From positions 3,299 through 11,500 of the forward strand of contig DOCI01000351.1 of assembly GCA_003503535.1 (NCBI GenBank): a stretch of DNA of 8,202 nucleotides. The letters are read 5' to 3'. Source of the stretch: Planctomycetaceae bacterium (GTDB taxonomy: Bacteria > Planctomycetota > Planctomycetia > Planctomycetales > Planctomycetaceae). Below the pieces are notes generated by a model. That model was not told the DNA's origin. It saw only the letters and a list, made by a program, of their open reading frames with translations, and made no database searches. The position numbers and the translations under genes are program-made. This document shows, piece by piece, positions 1 through 7,788 of this stretch (positions within the stretch are counted from its first letter, which is position 1; each line of letters begins with the position of its first letter).

Positions 1-1
1 C

Positions 2-103
2 TTAGGTGAAGTGGTTGCGAGAGGCTTCCTCATTGGACTCGCAGTCAAAGAGGATCTCAAAAGCAGTCTACTGGTTGACAGGCGTCGATCCATAAGTGGA
101 TAA
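2..103 (+). CDS. possible 3' end of an upstream gene (partial, unrecognised)
   Basis: A reading frame enters from the left edge and runs 33 codons to a TAA at 101-103. It encodes a tail that begins LGEVVARGFLIGLAVKED and ends RRRSISG, which looks protein-like but matches no family I recognise. A second plus-strand frame is also open from 6 to 95 (ending WLTGVDP), so the choice of frame is uncertain. A promoter-like sequence lies inside the end of this frame, which is possible for a gene tail but weakens the call. Confidence 0.25.
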   Translation, partial: LGEVVARGFLIGLAVKEDLKSSLLVDRRRSISG

Positions 104-104
104 T
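75..104 (+). promoter_or_regulatory. sigma70-like promoter for the exported-protein gene
   Basis: A perfect -35 hexamer TTGACA (75-80) is followed after 18 bases by GATAAT (99-104), which matches the -10 consensus at five of six positions. Transcription would start near 111, leaving a leader of about 87 bases before the ATG at 198. The spacing and orientation fit expression of the two plus-strand genes. Planctomycete promoters are poorly defined, so this is inferred from the general bacterial consensus. Confidence 0.4.
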
Positions 105-197
105 GACGAGACTTGTTATACAGAATTTCAAAATTTATTAGGCAGAAGCCAATTCTGTCCATCAATTAGTTAGCCAACAACCAAGAGGTTCTACCCG

Positions 198-788
198 ATG
201 AAGATGGTTTCTTCGGCAATCGCAGTGATCACTCTGGTTTCGCTGTCTGTTTGTGGCAGCGAAACGGCAGTCTGGACAGAAAGCGCAGCCGCCATTGACT
301 GCGCAATCGAAGTTCAGATCGCAGTCCGCTCACAGCCATACCGGCAGGGTGACGGCATTAATGACGGCGACTTTCTCGTCGTGTCCTCAAATGTGTTTCC
401 CATTCAATCAACCGGCGGTCCCAGCCATGTTGTCTGCAATAACGACGGCGTAATCATCGAAATGCAGTGGGATGATGTACGACTACTTCAGACTCGGATC
501 GACCAGCATCACAGCCCCGAGATGCGACTTTCGTTTGACAACTTCCGGTGTGTGATCAAGAACAAATTGGTCGTAGGTAGCAATTCGCACGGTATGGGCT
601 CTGGACCTGATTCACGGAACTTGAACACTGAGTTTGACTGGCTGTTTTCACCGTTAACATTTTCCTCGGGCGTTGAAAAGAACGAGCGTGCTCTCGTCAT
701 TCGCGCTCGCTTGTTGCCACAAATCGAGCCCGCAAAGCCCCTGACTATTCCCCAGATGCCAGATATTGCAACGGAAAACGCTGGCTAA
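198..788 (+). CDS. predicted exported protein of unknown function
   Basis: This 196-residue protein matches no family I know. It starts with Lys2 and a hydrophobic stretch (about residues 4-18, ending SLSVCGS), consistent with a Sec signal peptide. Cys19 sits near a lipobox-like site, but the residue before it is Val instead of Gly/Ala/Ser, so a lipoprotein is doubtful. The rest is soluble, with four cysteines in all (19, 35, 80, 118) and a Pro-rich C-terminus (residues about 174-188). The start is supported by AAGAGG at 183-188, nine bases before the ATG. The promoter-like sequence at 75-104 lies upstream. The TAA stop falls inside the attC-like element, as seen when a cassette gene ends within its recombination site. 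The likely location is the periplasm or cell envelope; the role is unknown. The reading frame and start look real, but no function can be assigned. Confidence 0.75.
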   Translation: MKMVSSAIAVITLVSLSVCGSETAVWTESAAAIDCAIEVQIAVRSQPYRQGDGINDGDFLVVSSNVFPIQSTGGPSHVVCNNDGVIIEMQWDDVRLLQTRIDQHHSPEMRLSFDNFRCVIKNKLVVGSNSHGMGSGPDSRNLNTEFDWLFSPLTFSSGVEKNERALVIRARLLPQIEPAKPLTIPQMPDIATENAG

Positions 789-870
789 CAAAACCATGCA
801 GCCGAGTTGCGGTCGGCCCGCAATCAAATGGACCATCAAACACCGCAACCAGTTGATGGTAAGCCTTATG
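784..870 (+). mobile_element. attC-like cassette junction, degenerate at its right end
   Basis: The 87 bases form an imperfect inverted repeat joining the two plus-strand genes. The paired arms are GTTGCGGT (806-813) with ACCGCAAC (842-849), a perfect 8-base match, and ACCAT (793-797) with ATGGT (856-860) further out. The left end GGCTAACA resembles the outer core of an integron attC site (RYYYAAC), and the preceding gene's stop codon is embedded in it. The expected right core (GTTRRRY) is altered to a sequence around CCTTAT (864-869). The TAACAA..CCATGCA..GAGT layout resembles sites I recall between genes in planctomycete cassette arrays; that is memory, not a search. It is probably a fossil or weakly active site. 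No integrase gene is in the window, and no comparable site is visible on the far side of either gene. Confidence 0.5.
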
Positions 871-874
871 TGCG

Positions 875-880
875 AGAAGG
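875..880 (+). promoter_or_regulatory. ribosome binding site that decides the acetyltransferase start
   Basis: AGAAGG lies seven bases before GTG 888. No similar sequence precedes the earlier in-frame candidates, TTG 807 and ATG 828, both of which lie inside the attC-like repeat. The site therefore favours GTG 888. Confidence 0.6.
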
Positions 881-887
881 CAATCGC

Positions 888-1424
888 GTGAATCTCAGAC
901 ACCACAATGCGGAAGACGCAAACGCCATCGTGCATCTATTCACGTCCGTGTTTGCCACCTGCGAAGGCGAAGCCGAGGGGGCGTTGATTGGCAAACTCGC
1001 AGCAGACCTTCTTGAAATTACGGACGATCGTGACTTATTCAACTACGTTGCCGTCGATTCTGATTGCGTCGTTGCGTCAATCTTTTTCACGCGGCTCAAA
1101 TTTGACAACAACTGCGATGCATTCATCCTTGCTCCCGTAACCGTGCGTAGTGACCGACAGCGTGAGGGTATTGGGCAGGCTTTGATCGGTCACGGATTGA
1201 ATGACCTGAGAGAACGAGGCGTCGATTTCGTGCTTACATATGGAGACCCAGACTTTTATCAGAAGGTCGGTTTTCAGCAAATATCTCCAACGACAATAAG
1301 AGCTCCCTTCCGGCTTTCACAACCTGAAGGCTGGCTTGGTCAATCTCTCGGTGAAAAGTCCATTGAAACACTGACAGGGACCTGCGCTTGTGTCAATGCA
1401 TTCAACGATCCTGTGTATTGGTAA
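888..1424 (+). CDS. GNAT-family N-acetyltransferase (YhbS-like)
   Basis: GNAT enzymes transfer the acetyl group of acetyl-CoA to an amine on a small molecule or protein; the substrate here cannot be read from sequence. From GTG 888 the protein has 178 residues. The N-terminus VNLRHHNAEDANAI is the usual first strand and helix of the fold. The acetyl-CoA pyrophosphate loop is Q91-R-E-G94-I-G96-Q-A (pattern Q/R-x-x-G-x-G/A), preceded by a strand with LAPVTV. The segment YGDPDFYQKVGF (118-129) is typical of the YhbS-like branch. The frame stays open back to TTG 807, but that stretch lies in the attC-like repeat, has no ribosome binding site and would add residues before the fold begins. The protein is cytoplasmic. 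It follows the exported-protein gene by 99 bases and may share its promoter. Small acetyltransferases are common integron cargo, which agrees with the junction upstream. The family is certain; the substrate is unknown. Confidence 0.87.
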   Translation: MNLRHHNAEDANAIVHLFTSVFATCEGEAEGALIGKLAADLLEITDDRDLFNYVAVDSDCVVASIFFTRLKFDNNCDAFILAPVTVRSDRQREGIGQALIGHGLNDLRERGVDFVLTYGDPDFYQKVGFQQISPTTIRAPFRLSQPEGWLGQSLGEKSIETLTGTCACVNAFNDPVYW

Positions 1425-1444
1425 CTCATCTCGCGCGGGTGGCC

Positions 1445-1461
1445 CTGAAAGATTCTTTCAG
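1445..1461. terminator. small hairpin between convergent genes, weak terminator candidate
   Basis: CTGAAAG (1445-1451) and CTTTCAG (1455-1461) form a perfect 7-base stem with a 3-base loop, 20 bases after the acetyltransferase stop. A second short stem, CGGC-GCA-GCCG (1464-1474), follows directly. Neither is followed by a T run on either strand, so Rho-independent termination is doubtful. Stems of this size are expected by chance. The position between two convergent genes is the only real support. The rest of 1425-1584 holds nothing else I recognise. Confidence 0.2.
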
Positions 1462-1584
1462 TGCGGCGCAGCCGTAAAATGTAATTTGCAGAACAGATCA
1501 TCAAACTGAAAGCTTCTTATGAACTTCGTCCACCCAGATAGCGAAGCAATCTGGGCCACTCGTCTTTATGCAACGACATTGATT

Positions 1585-2751
1585 TTATTGATCTGGACAG
1601 CAATAAATCGCAGCGGCTGCGATTGTGCCAATGCGACCAGCCAGTTGATTGACAGAACCTTTTCCATCGGGATGGACTCGATTACTCAGGAAAATGACAT
1701 ACAGATCGAGTTCGGGGTCGATCCAGAATGAGGTCCCAGTAAATCCCCCATGCCCGAATGCTTGAGAACTGAATAAGTCGCCACGGTTAGAAGAATAAGC
1801 CGATTGAGAATCCCATCCCAGGGTTCGATGGCCGCCGGGAACCTGTTGAGGCGTCGACATCATGTTGACCATCGACAGATGAAACGGGGCAGTCGATTCT
1901 TGCTGTGAAGTGCGCAGGATTGCGGTTGCGTATTTGGCCAGGTCGGTTGCAGTGGAAAAGAGACCGGCATGTCCCGCGACACCCTCCAGAAGCCAGGCTC
2001 GCGGATCGTGCACTTGACCTTGAATCCAATTCCCATCCCGCTGCTGGGTGACGGCAGCTTTTCGCTGTAGTGTCTCAGGCGGATTGTAACCTGTTTCATT
2101 CATCTGCAAAGGTTGAAAGATTTCTTTCAAAGTGAATTCAGCCAGGCTAATTCCCGAGATCTGTTCGACAATTCTGCCAAGCACAATAAAGCCGACATCA
2201 GAATACATGAATTTTTCATCGGGATTTGCTCTCAATCCAAGTTCATCGATCCGCTGGAAAGCGATGAGTTTACCGTCCTGGTAGTCTTTCAAATTGTTGT
2301 CTGGCAGCAGGCCGGAAGTGTGTGTGAGCAACTGACGAATGGTAATGTGGGCTTTACCGTGAGATTGAAATTCTGGTAGATATTGACTGGCCGGATCGTC
2401 AAACTGCAGCTGTCCTCTTGTTTGTAACAGATGGATGCTGGTGGCGGTGGCGAGGGGTTTGGTGAGTGAGGCGAGATCGAAAAGCGTCTCTGGCAACATG
2501 GGTTGTTTTTCAGGCAGCAATTGGCGGTAGCCGAATGCTCGATGATAGACAATTCCAGCTCGACGACCGATCAATACAACACACCCTGACATTTTATGAT
2601 CAGCCAAAGCTGCGTTCACAATGGGTTCAATCGCATCGAGTCGCTGAGAGGCCATCCCCGCCGAACTGGGAGGGATACTTGGTGGATTCGCATGGAGTAT
2701 ACCGGGGCAAATGAGCAGCAGGAAGAAGATCGGCAACGATCGATAGAACAT
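1585..2751 (-). CDS. exported serine hydrolase, beta-lactamase class C / PBP4B-like
   Basis: This protein belongs to the serine beta-lactamase-like family (class C beta-lactamases, low-mass penicillin-binding proteins and EstB-type esterases), which act on peptidoglycan peptides, beta-lactams or esters through a serine acyl-enzyme. From ATG 2751 it has 388 residues. It begins with a Sec signal peptide (MFYRSLPIFFLLLICPGILHA). The motifs in order are S95-L-T-K98 (nucleophile and base), HTSGLL (144-149), Y183-S-D185 (the YxN-equivalent motif, with Asp as often seen in this branch), VHD...GVAGHAGLFS (about 247-266) and H334-G-G. All catalytic motifs are present, and the GVAGHAGLF signature resembles E. 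coli YfeW (PBP4B) and its relatives. The frame extends to GTG 2823, but that would put 24 polar residues before the signal peptide. No clear ribosome binding site precedes either start. It lies 91 bases after the lone cheB gene on the same strand, with no obvious terminator between them, so cotranscription is possible. The likely location is the periplasm. The substrate is not determined. Confidence 0.9.
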   Translation of the reverse strand: MFYRSLPIFFLLLICPGILHANPPSIPPSSAGMASQRLDAIEPIVNAALADHKMSGCVVLIGRRAGIVYHRAFGYRQLLPEKQPMLPETLFDLASLTKPLATATSIHLLQTRGQLQFDDPASQYLPEFQSHGKAHITIRQLLTHTSGLLPDNNLKDYQDGKLIAFQRIDELGLRANPDEKFMYSDVGFIVLGRIVEQISGISLAEFTLKEIFQPLQMNETGYNPPETLQRKAAVTQQRDGNWIQGQVHDPRAWLLEGVAGHAGLFSTATDLAKYATAILRTSQQESTAPFHLSMVNMMSTPQQVPGGHRTLGWDSQSAYSSNRGDLFSSQAFGHGGFTGTSFWIDPELDLYVIFLSNRVHPDGKGSVNQLAGRIGTIAAAAIYCCPDQ

Positions 2752-2842
2752 GTTTTGATCCAGACAGTTTGGTTTGTGTAGAAAGCTAGAAGGTGATTCG
2801 GGCAGAGAATGATGAAGCTCCACTCGGGTAGAACAGGAGCGA

Positions 2843-3454
2843 TTACTGGCAATTCCTGCCTGCGCCTAATTCTACCAGTCGACTGGCAATTTCAATTGTC
2901 GTTCCGACGAAATCACATTCGACCGATTTCAATGCATTTTTTGGCATACTGTCGAATGTTGCGTCTTCAGGTGTTTGGACAATGCAGGTTCCACCAGCTT
3001 CCTTGATTGCTTTTAATCCGTCGACACCATCCCATAACATTCCGGAGAGAATGACCCCTACTGCATTTTTGCCAGCCGTATTGGCAATGGAGGTAAACAG
3101 GTCATCAATTCGAAGCAGATTTCGAACATGTTCCGGGTCTAAGCCAATGTGAACCTCTCCCCCTTCAGCAGTCAGTACTTCGTCAGGACGACCAATATAA
3201 ATATGAGTACAGCTGAGTTTATCGCCATCAATCGTATCACTGACCCGTAGTCGTGTGTGGTTTTGCAGTAATGATGGCAAGACGTTTGGAGCAGTTGAGG
3301 AACGATGTGTGGCGATCATCAACGCTCCCTGAAAATGAGTCGGCAATAGATCGACAATTTCTACAATCGCTTTTAATCCACCAGCTGAGGCACCAACACC
3401 GATCAGCAGGTTGGAATAGCTGGTTTCACTGGAAGGTTCAAATTTGGAATTCAT
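2843..3454 (-). CDS. stand-alone CheB-type protein-glutamate methylesterase
   Basis: CheB enzymes remove methyl groups from glutamates of chemoreceptors and deamidate glutamines. This 203-residue protein is only the catalytic domain and has no N-terminal receiver, so phosphorylation cannot control it directly. The triad is intact: S23 in GVGASAGG (19-26), H50 in ATHRSS (48-53) and D142 in SGMLWDG (137-143). There is no signal peptide or membrane segment, so it is cytoplasmic. It starts seven bases after the stop of the fusion kinase, whose own N-terminal CheB domain is a diverged relative (GVGASAGGL is shared). No Shine-Dalgarno sequence is visible, so translation is probably coupled to the upstream gene. 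Receiver-less CheB proteins near hybrid kinases are known, but their target is often unclear. No methyl-accepting receptor is encoded in the window. It may act on the same target as the fusion protein, or on a different one. The family is certain; the target is inferred only. Confidence 0.93.
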   Translation of the reverse strand: MNSKFEPSSETSYSNLLIGVGASAGGLKAIVEIVDLLPTHFQGALMIATHRSSTAPNVLPSLLQNHTRLRVSDTIDGDKLSCTHIYIGRPDEVLTAEGGEVHIGLDPEHVRNLLRIDDLFTSIANTAGKNAVGVILSGMLWDGVDGLKAIKEAGGTCIVQTPEDATFDSMPKNALKSVECDFVGTTIEIASRLVELGAGRNCQ

Positions 3455-3461
3455 GTGGTGA

Positions 3462-6400
3462 TCATTCGGATTTCGATATCGAATTTAAAATTCTGTCTAA
3501 CTCGACAGGATCGAGTGGTTTCACCAAATGCGTGTTGAAACCTGCCTCTTTCGTAGCCTCGCGGTCTTCGGCACATCCGTATCCCGTTAAGGCTATTAAG
3601 TAGACGTCATTGCCAAGTTCTGCCCGAACTCTCTTAGCAACTTCATAACCACTGATTCCTGGCAAGCCAATATCAACGATAGCGACATCCGGGTGCTGAT
3701 GCAAAATGACATCCACTCCCTGGCTTCCGTTCGAAGCCGTCAGGACGAGATGGCCTTTTAATCGGAGCAATGTTTTGAGCATTGCGCGGTTGTCTTCGTT
3801 GTCCTCGACGAGAACGATATTCTTTTGATCGGAAGCTTCGGGATCTTTGAGACTCGGTTGGGATGCCATGGGCATTTGAGAGTCTTGTGATAATGGAAGT
3901 CTCACAACAAACTCACTTCCCTTTCCGGTACCATTGCTAAGGGCACTGACACTTCCTCCATGCAATTCGACAATGTCTTTTACAAGTGTCAAACCAAGCC
4001 CCATGCCCCCTTGAGAGCGGTCCAGAGTATCGTCTGATTGCACAAATAATTCAAAAATCTTTTCCAGCATGTGGGACGGAATTCCGTTCCCATTATCACT
4101 CACGCGGAGGATTGCTTCCCCATCTTCTTTTGCGAGGGAAAGTCGTATCTGGCCTCCTTCGGGTGTGTATTTGGCAGCGTTGGCCAACAAGTTTTCCTGG
4201 ATTTGCAGAAGCCGCGAGGGGTCCCCTTCGACAATCACTGGTTGAGACGATACATCCACCGTTAACTGATGATTCAATGCGTCGATATGAGGACGGATGG
4301 CCTGGAGCGTATCTTCAATGAGTAGCGTCATGTCGACGACTTGTTTTCTGATCTCGATTTTCCCTTGCGTGACTCGTGAGACATCCAGCAGATCGTCCAG
4401 CAGTCGGGCGACCTGTAGTGTCTGTCGTTGAATGACCTTGCAGGCTTCAAAGAGTGGTTTGGAAAGGGCCTTTTCATCTGCTCCATCCAATAAGTAAGTG
4501 GCATTGAGAGCCGCCCCTAATGGATTTCTGAGTTCGTGCGAAAGCATTGCCAGAAACTGATCTCGTTTTTTCACCGCATCGCGGGCTTTGTCCTCAGCTA
4601 ATTTACGATCGGTAATGTCCTTGGCAATCGAAGCGATCACAACGGGCTTTCCTTTCTGATCCGTCAATAAAGAAAGCGTAAGTAATACTGGAAATGGATT
4701 ACCGTTGATATCTTGCTTGATTGTTTCAATATTACGTAAGCCCAATTTATGGATACAACGCTCACGTAACTCCTTTGCACGAATCTGTTCGTCCGCAGGG
4801 ACCAGCTTTTCAAAACTCTGTCCCAGTAATTCATTACGGTTCCATCCATAGACTTTTTCTGCTTCCGCATTCACATCGATAATTCGGCCATCGAGATCTT
4901 CCAGAATGATAGGATCCGCACCATCTTGAAAGACTTTGGACATAAGTTTTAAGTCTGCTTCAGCCTGCTTCAATCGGCTGATTTCTATGAGGGTAAGAAC
5001 GACTCCATCAACTTTGTTTTTGGAACGATAGGGTAAGATTCGCATCAGGAAAGTCTGGGAATCTCCGCCGTGAACTTCCATCTCCAGTGGAGACTCTTCA
5101 CTGAGCACCCGTTTCAAATCGTTGACGAGATGCGGATGATCGATATTGTGAGCGAAACTGTCGACCCGTCGCCCAATATCCAATGGCAACAAGTGGAAGG
5201 TTTTGCCAATTTTGGGAGTAAACTTTCGGATGCATAACTCACGATCAAGAAAAATCACACCAACTTCAGTGCTGTGCAGCAGATTGTCCATATCTGCGGT
5301 CAACTCCATCAACTCTGCAATCTTTTTCTGATACTCAGCGTTAACCGTATAAAGTTCTTCATTAACGCTATGCAGTTCTTCATTCGTGCTTTGCAACTCT
5401 TCATTGGAGGCAACTAGTTCTTCATTTGTAGCCTGTAACTCTTCATTGCTGGTCTCCATCTCTTCAACGGTCGACTGCAGATTTTCTTTCGTGTACAGCA
5501 ACTCAGATTCCAGCGCCATCATCTGTTCTTTGGAGGCCTCGTCGAGATCCATATTCAAAGCAACTTCGTTATCGTTCTCTTTAACTAATGCTTTCGGCTT
5601 TTCCATTGGTTCCAGAGTGACGAGGAATTGCTGTTCGTCTCCATTGCGCATCTGGAGTGGTCGCACTGTCAATCGCAGCAGTTCCTCTGTTGTATCGTGT
5701 CTGACTCGAACTCCTTTAAAATTGACCGACTTTTGATTTTTTGTCACTTGATGAACAGCTGTTGTTAATGGAATTTTCAGATCAGGCAGCATCAATTCAA
5801 AAATGTCTGTGGAAGGTCGCCCATCAGTCAGCTTGAGATATTTTGAAGCACCACTGAAAGACTGCACGAGCTCTCTTGAATTGTTGATCAGCAAAGTCGG
5901 CGGGGCATATTCTTTGAGTAATTCATCATAAGCTCTTAAGAGGGCTCCATTGGCAGGGGCATGCGGCTGGCTCAGACCCATACGAGGGATGCGCGGATTG
6001 GCATATCCAGCAGAGAGTGGCAAGCGCATTTCGACAGGCAGACGTTTGTCGCGTCGTTTACGATAGATCTTCCAACGTTCATCAATCACATCGAACTCAT
6101 CGGCCAGTTCTCCGGGGCTTTCGCTCGGTCCCATAAACATGACCCCACGAGTATTTAATGCGAAGTGAAACAACGAAATCGCTTTTTTCTGAGCGGGTTG
6201 CTCCAGATAAATCAGCATGTTCCGGCAGGTGATCAGATCGATTTTCGTGAAGGGTGCATCTTTGATAATGTTGTGTGGTGCGAACACAATCATTTGTCGC
6301 AGATCCTGGGAAACCTGAAAGCCCGTTTTCACTCGCTTGAAGTATTTTTCGAGCCGTTCTGAGGAAACCTCGGATAAACTTTCCTCGCTGTAAATGCCCA

Positions 6401-7607
6401 CGCTAGCGGTCTCGAGTGAGGTTGGGTGAACATCGGTGGCAAATATCTTGACATTGAGCGGCTTGGCCATTTCTTGCATGTGCTCTTGAATGAGAATCGC
6501 CAATGAATAGGCCTCTTCTCCCGTGGCACAGCCAGCCACCCACACGCGTAATTCTTCATGCTGCCGATGATTCTGCAGAATCTCTGGCAAAATATTCTGG
6601 TCAATCAGATCAAAGGCTTCTGGATCCCGGAAAAACTTCGTGACCCCAATCAGTAAATCTTTGTAGAGCGAATTTAACTCGCTTGAGTCATCTCGAAGAC
6701 GTGTGACGTATTCATCCAAATCCGTAATTTGATGCATGAGCAAGCGACGTTGAACACGTCGGGTGACGGTGGACTGTTTGTAATACGAAAAATCAATATC
6801 GTAATGTTTTCGCAATAACTGAAAAATCGCGTCAAAACCTTTCAGCATGGCTGGTTCGACAGGCATGAAATCAGTCAGATTTCTGGAACCTGGTTGTTGA
6901 ATGTATGAAGAGAGAGCCGCTCCCATTCTTTCTGGAGGCAAGACCAGGTCAACAACTCCCGTTGCCTTGGCACTCTTGGGCATGCCGTCAAATTTTGCAG
7001 ACTGCAGATCTTGAGCGATTACAAATCCACCGTTCGCGTGAACATCCTGAATTCCCTGCGAGCCATCGCTGCCTGTTCCTGAGAGAATCACAGCAATCGC
7101 ACGAGCCCCGGCATCTTGAGCCAGCGAACGAAAAAAAATGTCGATCGGTAATGTGAGTCCAGATTGAGGATCTTTATCACTCAGCAGCAACTTACCATCC
7201 GAGATGATCATTTCCTTCTTGGGTGGTATTAGATAAATGGCGTTCGGCTCGACTTGCATCTCATCGGTCACTCGATGGATACGGATTTTGGTGTGACGAG
7301 CCAGCAATTCATCCATCACACTTTTAAAATCCGGTGATAAATGTTGAACCACAACAAACGCTAAGCCGGAATCTAGGCTCATGTGGTCAAAAAATGCTTC
7401 CAAAGCTTCCAGTCCGCCCGCTGAAGCACCAACGCCAACGATTGGGAATTCCTGCCTGAGAGTTCGATTAGGGACGGAGTCCAAAATTTCAGGGTTTTCA
7501 GCTGGTGTTTGATCTGTTTTACTCGTGTTTACCATATCAGGCGAATTTTCAAGGTCAGTCTTATCAATTTCTCCTGAAGGCCTGGCCGGACACATAATCT
7601 CACTCAT
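3462..7607 (-). CDS. CheB-CheR-PAS hybrid histidine kinase with receiver domain
   Basis: This 1381-residue cytoplasmic signalling protein has no membrane segments. The domains in order are as follows. CheB methylesterase (about 52-238): triad S62 (GASAGG), H89 (VVQHL) and D181 (GTGSDG). CheR methyltransferase (about 255-520): helical part with TKFFRD (323-328), the SAM-binding loop [10 protein letters not shown] (359-368) and CRNMLIYL (461-468). PAS-like domain (about 560-668). Coiled coil of heptads (about 685-770). PAS (about 773-880) and PAS (about 886-1000, ending in AKDITDRK). HisKA with phospho-acceptor H1024 in SHELRNP. HATPase with N1143, DNGNGI (1171-1176), FELF (1185-1188) and GMGLGL (1201-1206). 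Receiver (about 1263-1378): E1268/D1269, phospho-acceptor D1312, T1341 and K1363. Every key residue I checked is present, so the methylesterase, methyltransferase, kinase and receiver should all be active. The PAS domains probably sense a soluble signal. The start is ATG 7607. No Shine-Dalgarno sequence precedes it; the leader is AT-rich, with a TATAAT on the minus strand at 7616-7621, too close to the ATG for a normal leader. It is cotranscribed with the lone cheB. CheB-CheR-kinase fusions are known, mostly of unresolved function. Confidence 0.95.
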   Translation of the reverse strand: MSEIMCPARPSGEIDKTDLENSPDMVNTSKTDQTPAENPEILDSVPNRTLRQEFPIVGVGASAGGLEALEAFFDHMSLDSGLAFVVVQHLSPDFKSVMDELLARHTKIRIHRVTDEMQVEPNAIYLIPPKKEMIISDGKLLLSDKDPQSGLTLPIDIFFRSLAQDAGARAIAVILSGTGSDGSQGIQDVHANGGFVIAQDLQSAKFDGMPKSAKATGVVDLVLPPERMGAALSSYIQQPGSRNLTDFMPVEPAMLKGFDAIFQLLRKHYDIDFSYYKQSTVTRRVQRRLLMHQITDLDEYVTRLRDDSSELNSLYKDLLIGVTKFFRDPEAFDLIDQNILPEILQNHRQHEELRVWVAGCATGEEAYSLAILIQEHMQEMAKPLNVKIFATDVHPTSLETASVGIYSEESLSEVSSERLEKYFKRVKTGFQVSQDLRQMIVFAPHNIIKDAPFTKIDLITCRNMLIYLEQPAQKKAISLFHFALNTRGVMFMGPSESPGELADEFDVIDERWKIYRKRRDKRLPVEMRLPLSAGYANPRIPRMGLSQPHAPANGALLRAYDELLKEYAPPTLLINNSRELVQSFSGASKYLKLTDGRPSTDIFELMLPDLKIPLTTAVHQVTKNQKSVNFKGVRVRHDTTEELLRLTVRPLQMRNGDEQQFLVTLEPMEKPKALVKENDNEVALNMDLDEASKEQMMALESELLYTKENLQSTVEEMETSNEELQATNEELVASNEELQSTNEELHSVNEELYTVNAEYQKKIAELMELTADMDNLLHSTEVGVIFLDRELCIRKFTPKIGKTFHLLPLDIGRRVDSFAHNIDHPHLVNDLKRVLSEESPLEMEVHGGDSQTFLMRILPYRSKNKVDGVVLTLIEISRLKQAEADLKLMSKVFQDGADPIILEDLDGRIIDVNAEAEKVYGWNRNELLGQSFEKLVPADEQIRAKELRERCIHKLGLRNIETIKQDINGNPFPVLLTLSLLTDQKGKPVVIASIAKDITDRKLAEDKARDAVKKRDQFLAMLSHELRNPLGAALNATYLLDGADEKALSKPLFEACKVIQRQTLQVARLLDDLLDVSRVTQGKIEIRKQVVDMTLLIEDTLQAIRPHIDALNHQLTVDVSSQPVIVEGDPSRLLQIQENLLANAAKYTPEGGQIRLSLAKEDGEAILRVSDNGNGIPSHMLEKIFELFVQSDDTLDRSQGGMGLGLTLVKDIVELHGGSVSALSNGTGKGSEFVVRLPLSQDSQMPMASQPSLKDPEASDQKNIVLVEDNEDNRAMLKTLLRLKGHLVLTASNGSQGVDVILHQHPDVAIVDIGLPGISGYEVAKRVRAELGNDVYLIALTGYGCAEDREATKEAGFNTHLVKPLDPVELDRILNSISKSE
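5340..5465 (-). repeat. in-gene tandem heptad repeat encoding a coiled coil
   Basis: Six imperfect 21-base units encode residues 715-756 of the fusion kinase as heptads: [35 protein letters not shown] and EELYTVN. Two weaker heptads, AEYQKKI and AELMELT, follow. Leu or Met at the third position and Asn at the seventh recur, as in a parallel coiled coil that could set the dimer register between the CheR/PAS part and the sensor-kinase part. The Asn-Glu-Glu-Leu pattern is a hallmark of this fusion family. At DNA level the units are similar enough for slippage in multiples of 21 bases. Confidence 0.85.
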
Positions 7608-7740
7608 TTCTGTTTATTATATTCTACAATGTTTTATTATGTTTATAGGCGTCTTCGATTGAAAACCAGCTCAAGCTGATTTGAAAATATTACGTGAGCA
7701 AAATTTATACCAACCTGTATGACCTCTTACCGATCAATGG

Positions 7741-7788
7741 CTGGAATTCATTCTCTGTCAATTTTGTACAGTAACGGTTGAATTCCAG
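7741..7788. repeat. perfect 10-base inverted repeat upstream of the fusion kinase
   Basis: CTGGAATTCA (7741-7750) and its exact complement TGAATTCCAG (7779-7788) are separated by 28 bases. The element lies about 135 bases upstream of the kinase start and overlaps the end of the last short frame. A 10-base match at this distance is expected less than once by chance in a window of this size, so it is mildly notable. It could be a two-site operator or a hairpin in a transcript. There is no T run, so it is not a standard terminator. Confidence 0.5.

Noticed and set aside
120..158. 8-base inverted repeat ACAGAATT / AATTCTGT in the leader of the exported-protein gene
   Set aside because: With a 23-base spacer, matches of this length are expected several times in a window of this size, and there is no further support such as a T run.
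1519..1731. Plus-strand 70-codon frame over the end of the serine hydrolase gene
   Set aside because: Most of it is antisense to the hydrolase C-terminus, it has no convincing ribosome binding site, and the product looks like no known family.
2752..2823. Upstream extension of the serine hydrolase to GTG 2823
   Set aside because: It would place 24 polar residues before a typical signal peptide; ATG 2751 starts exactly at the signal peptide.
3986..4321. Plus-strand 111-codon frame inside the kinase gene
   Set aside because: It is antisense to the HATPase domain, whose motifs are all intact on the minus strand.
5386..5736. Plus-strand 116-codon frame rich in Ser
   Set aside because: It is the complement of the heptad-repeat coiled coil and PAS region of the kinase; the low-complexity serine runs come from reading the repeated Glu/Asn codons backwards.
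7616..7621. TATAAT on the minus strand as promoter of the fusion kinase
   Set aside because: It ends only eight bases before the ATG and lacks a -35 at the right distance; it would need a leaderless transcript.
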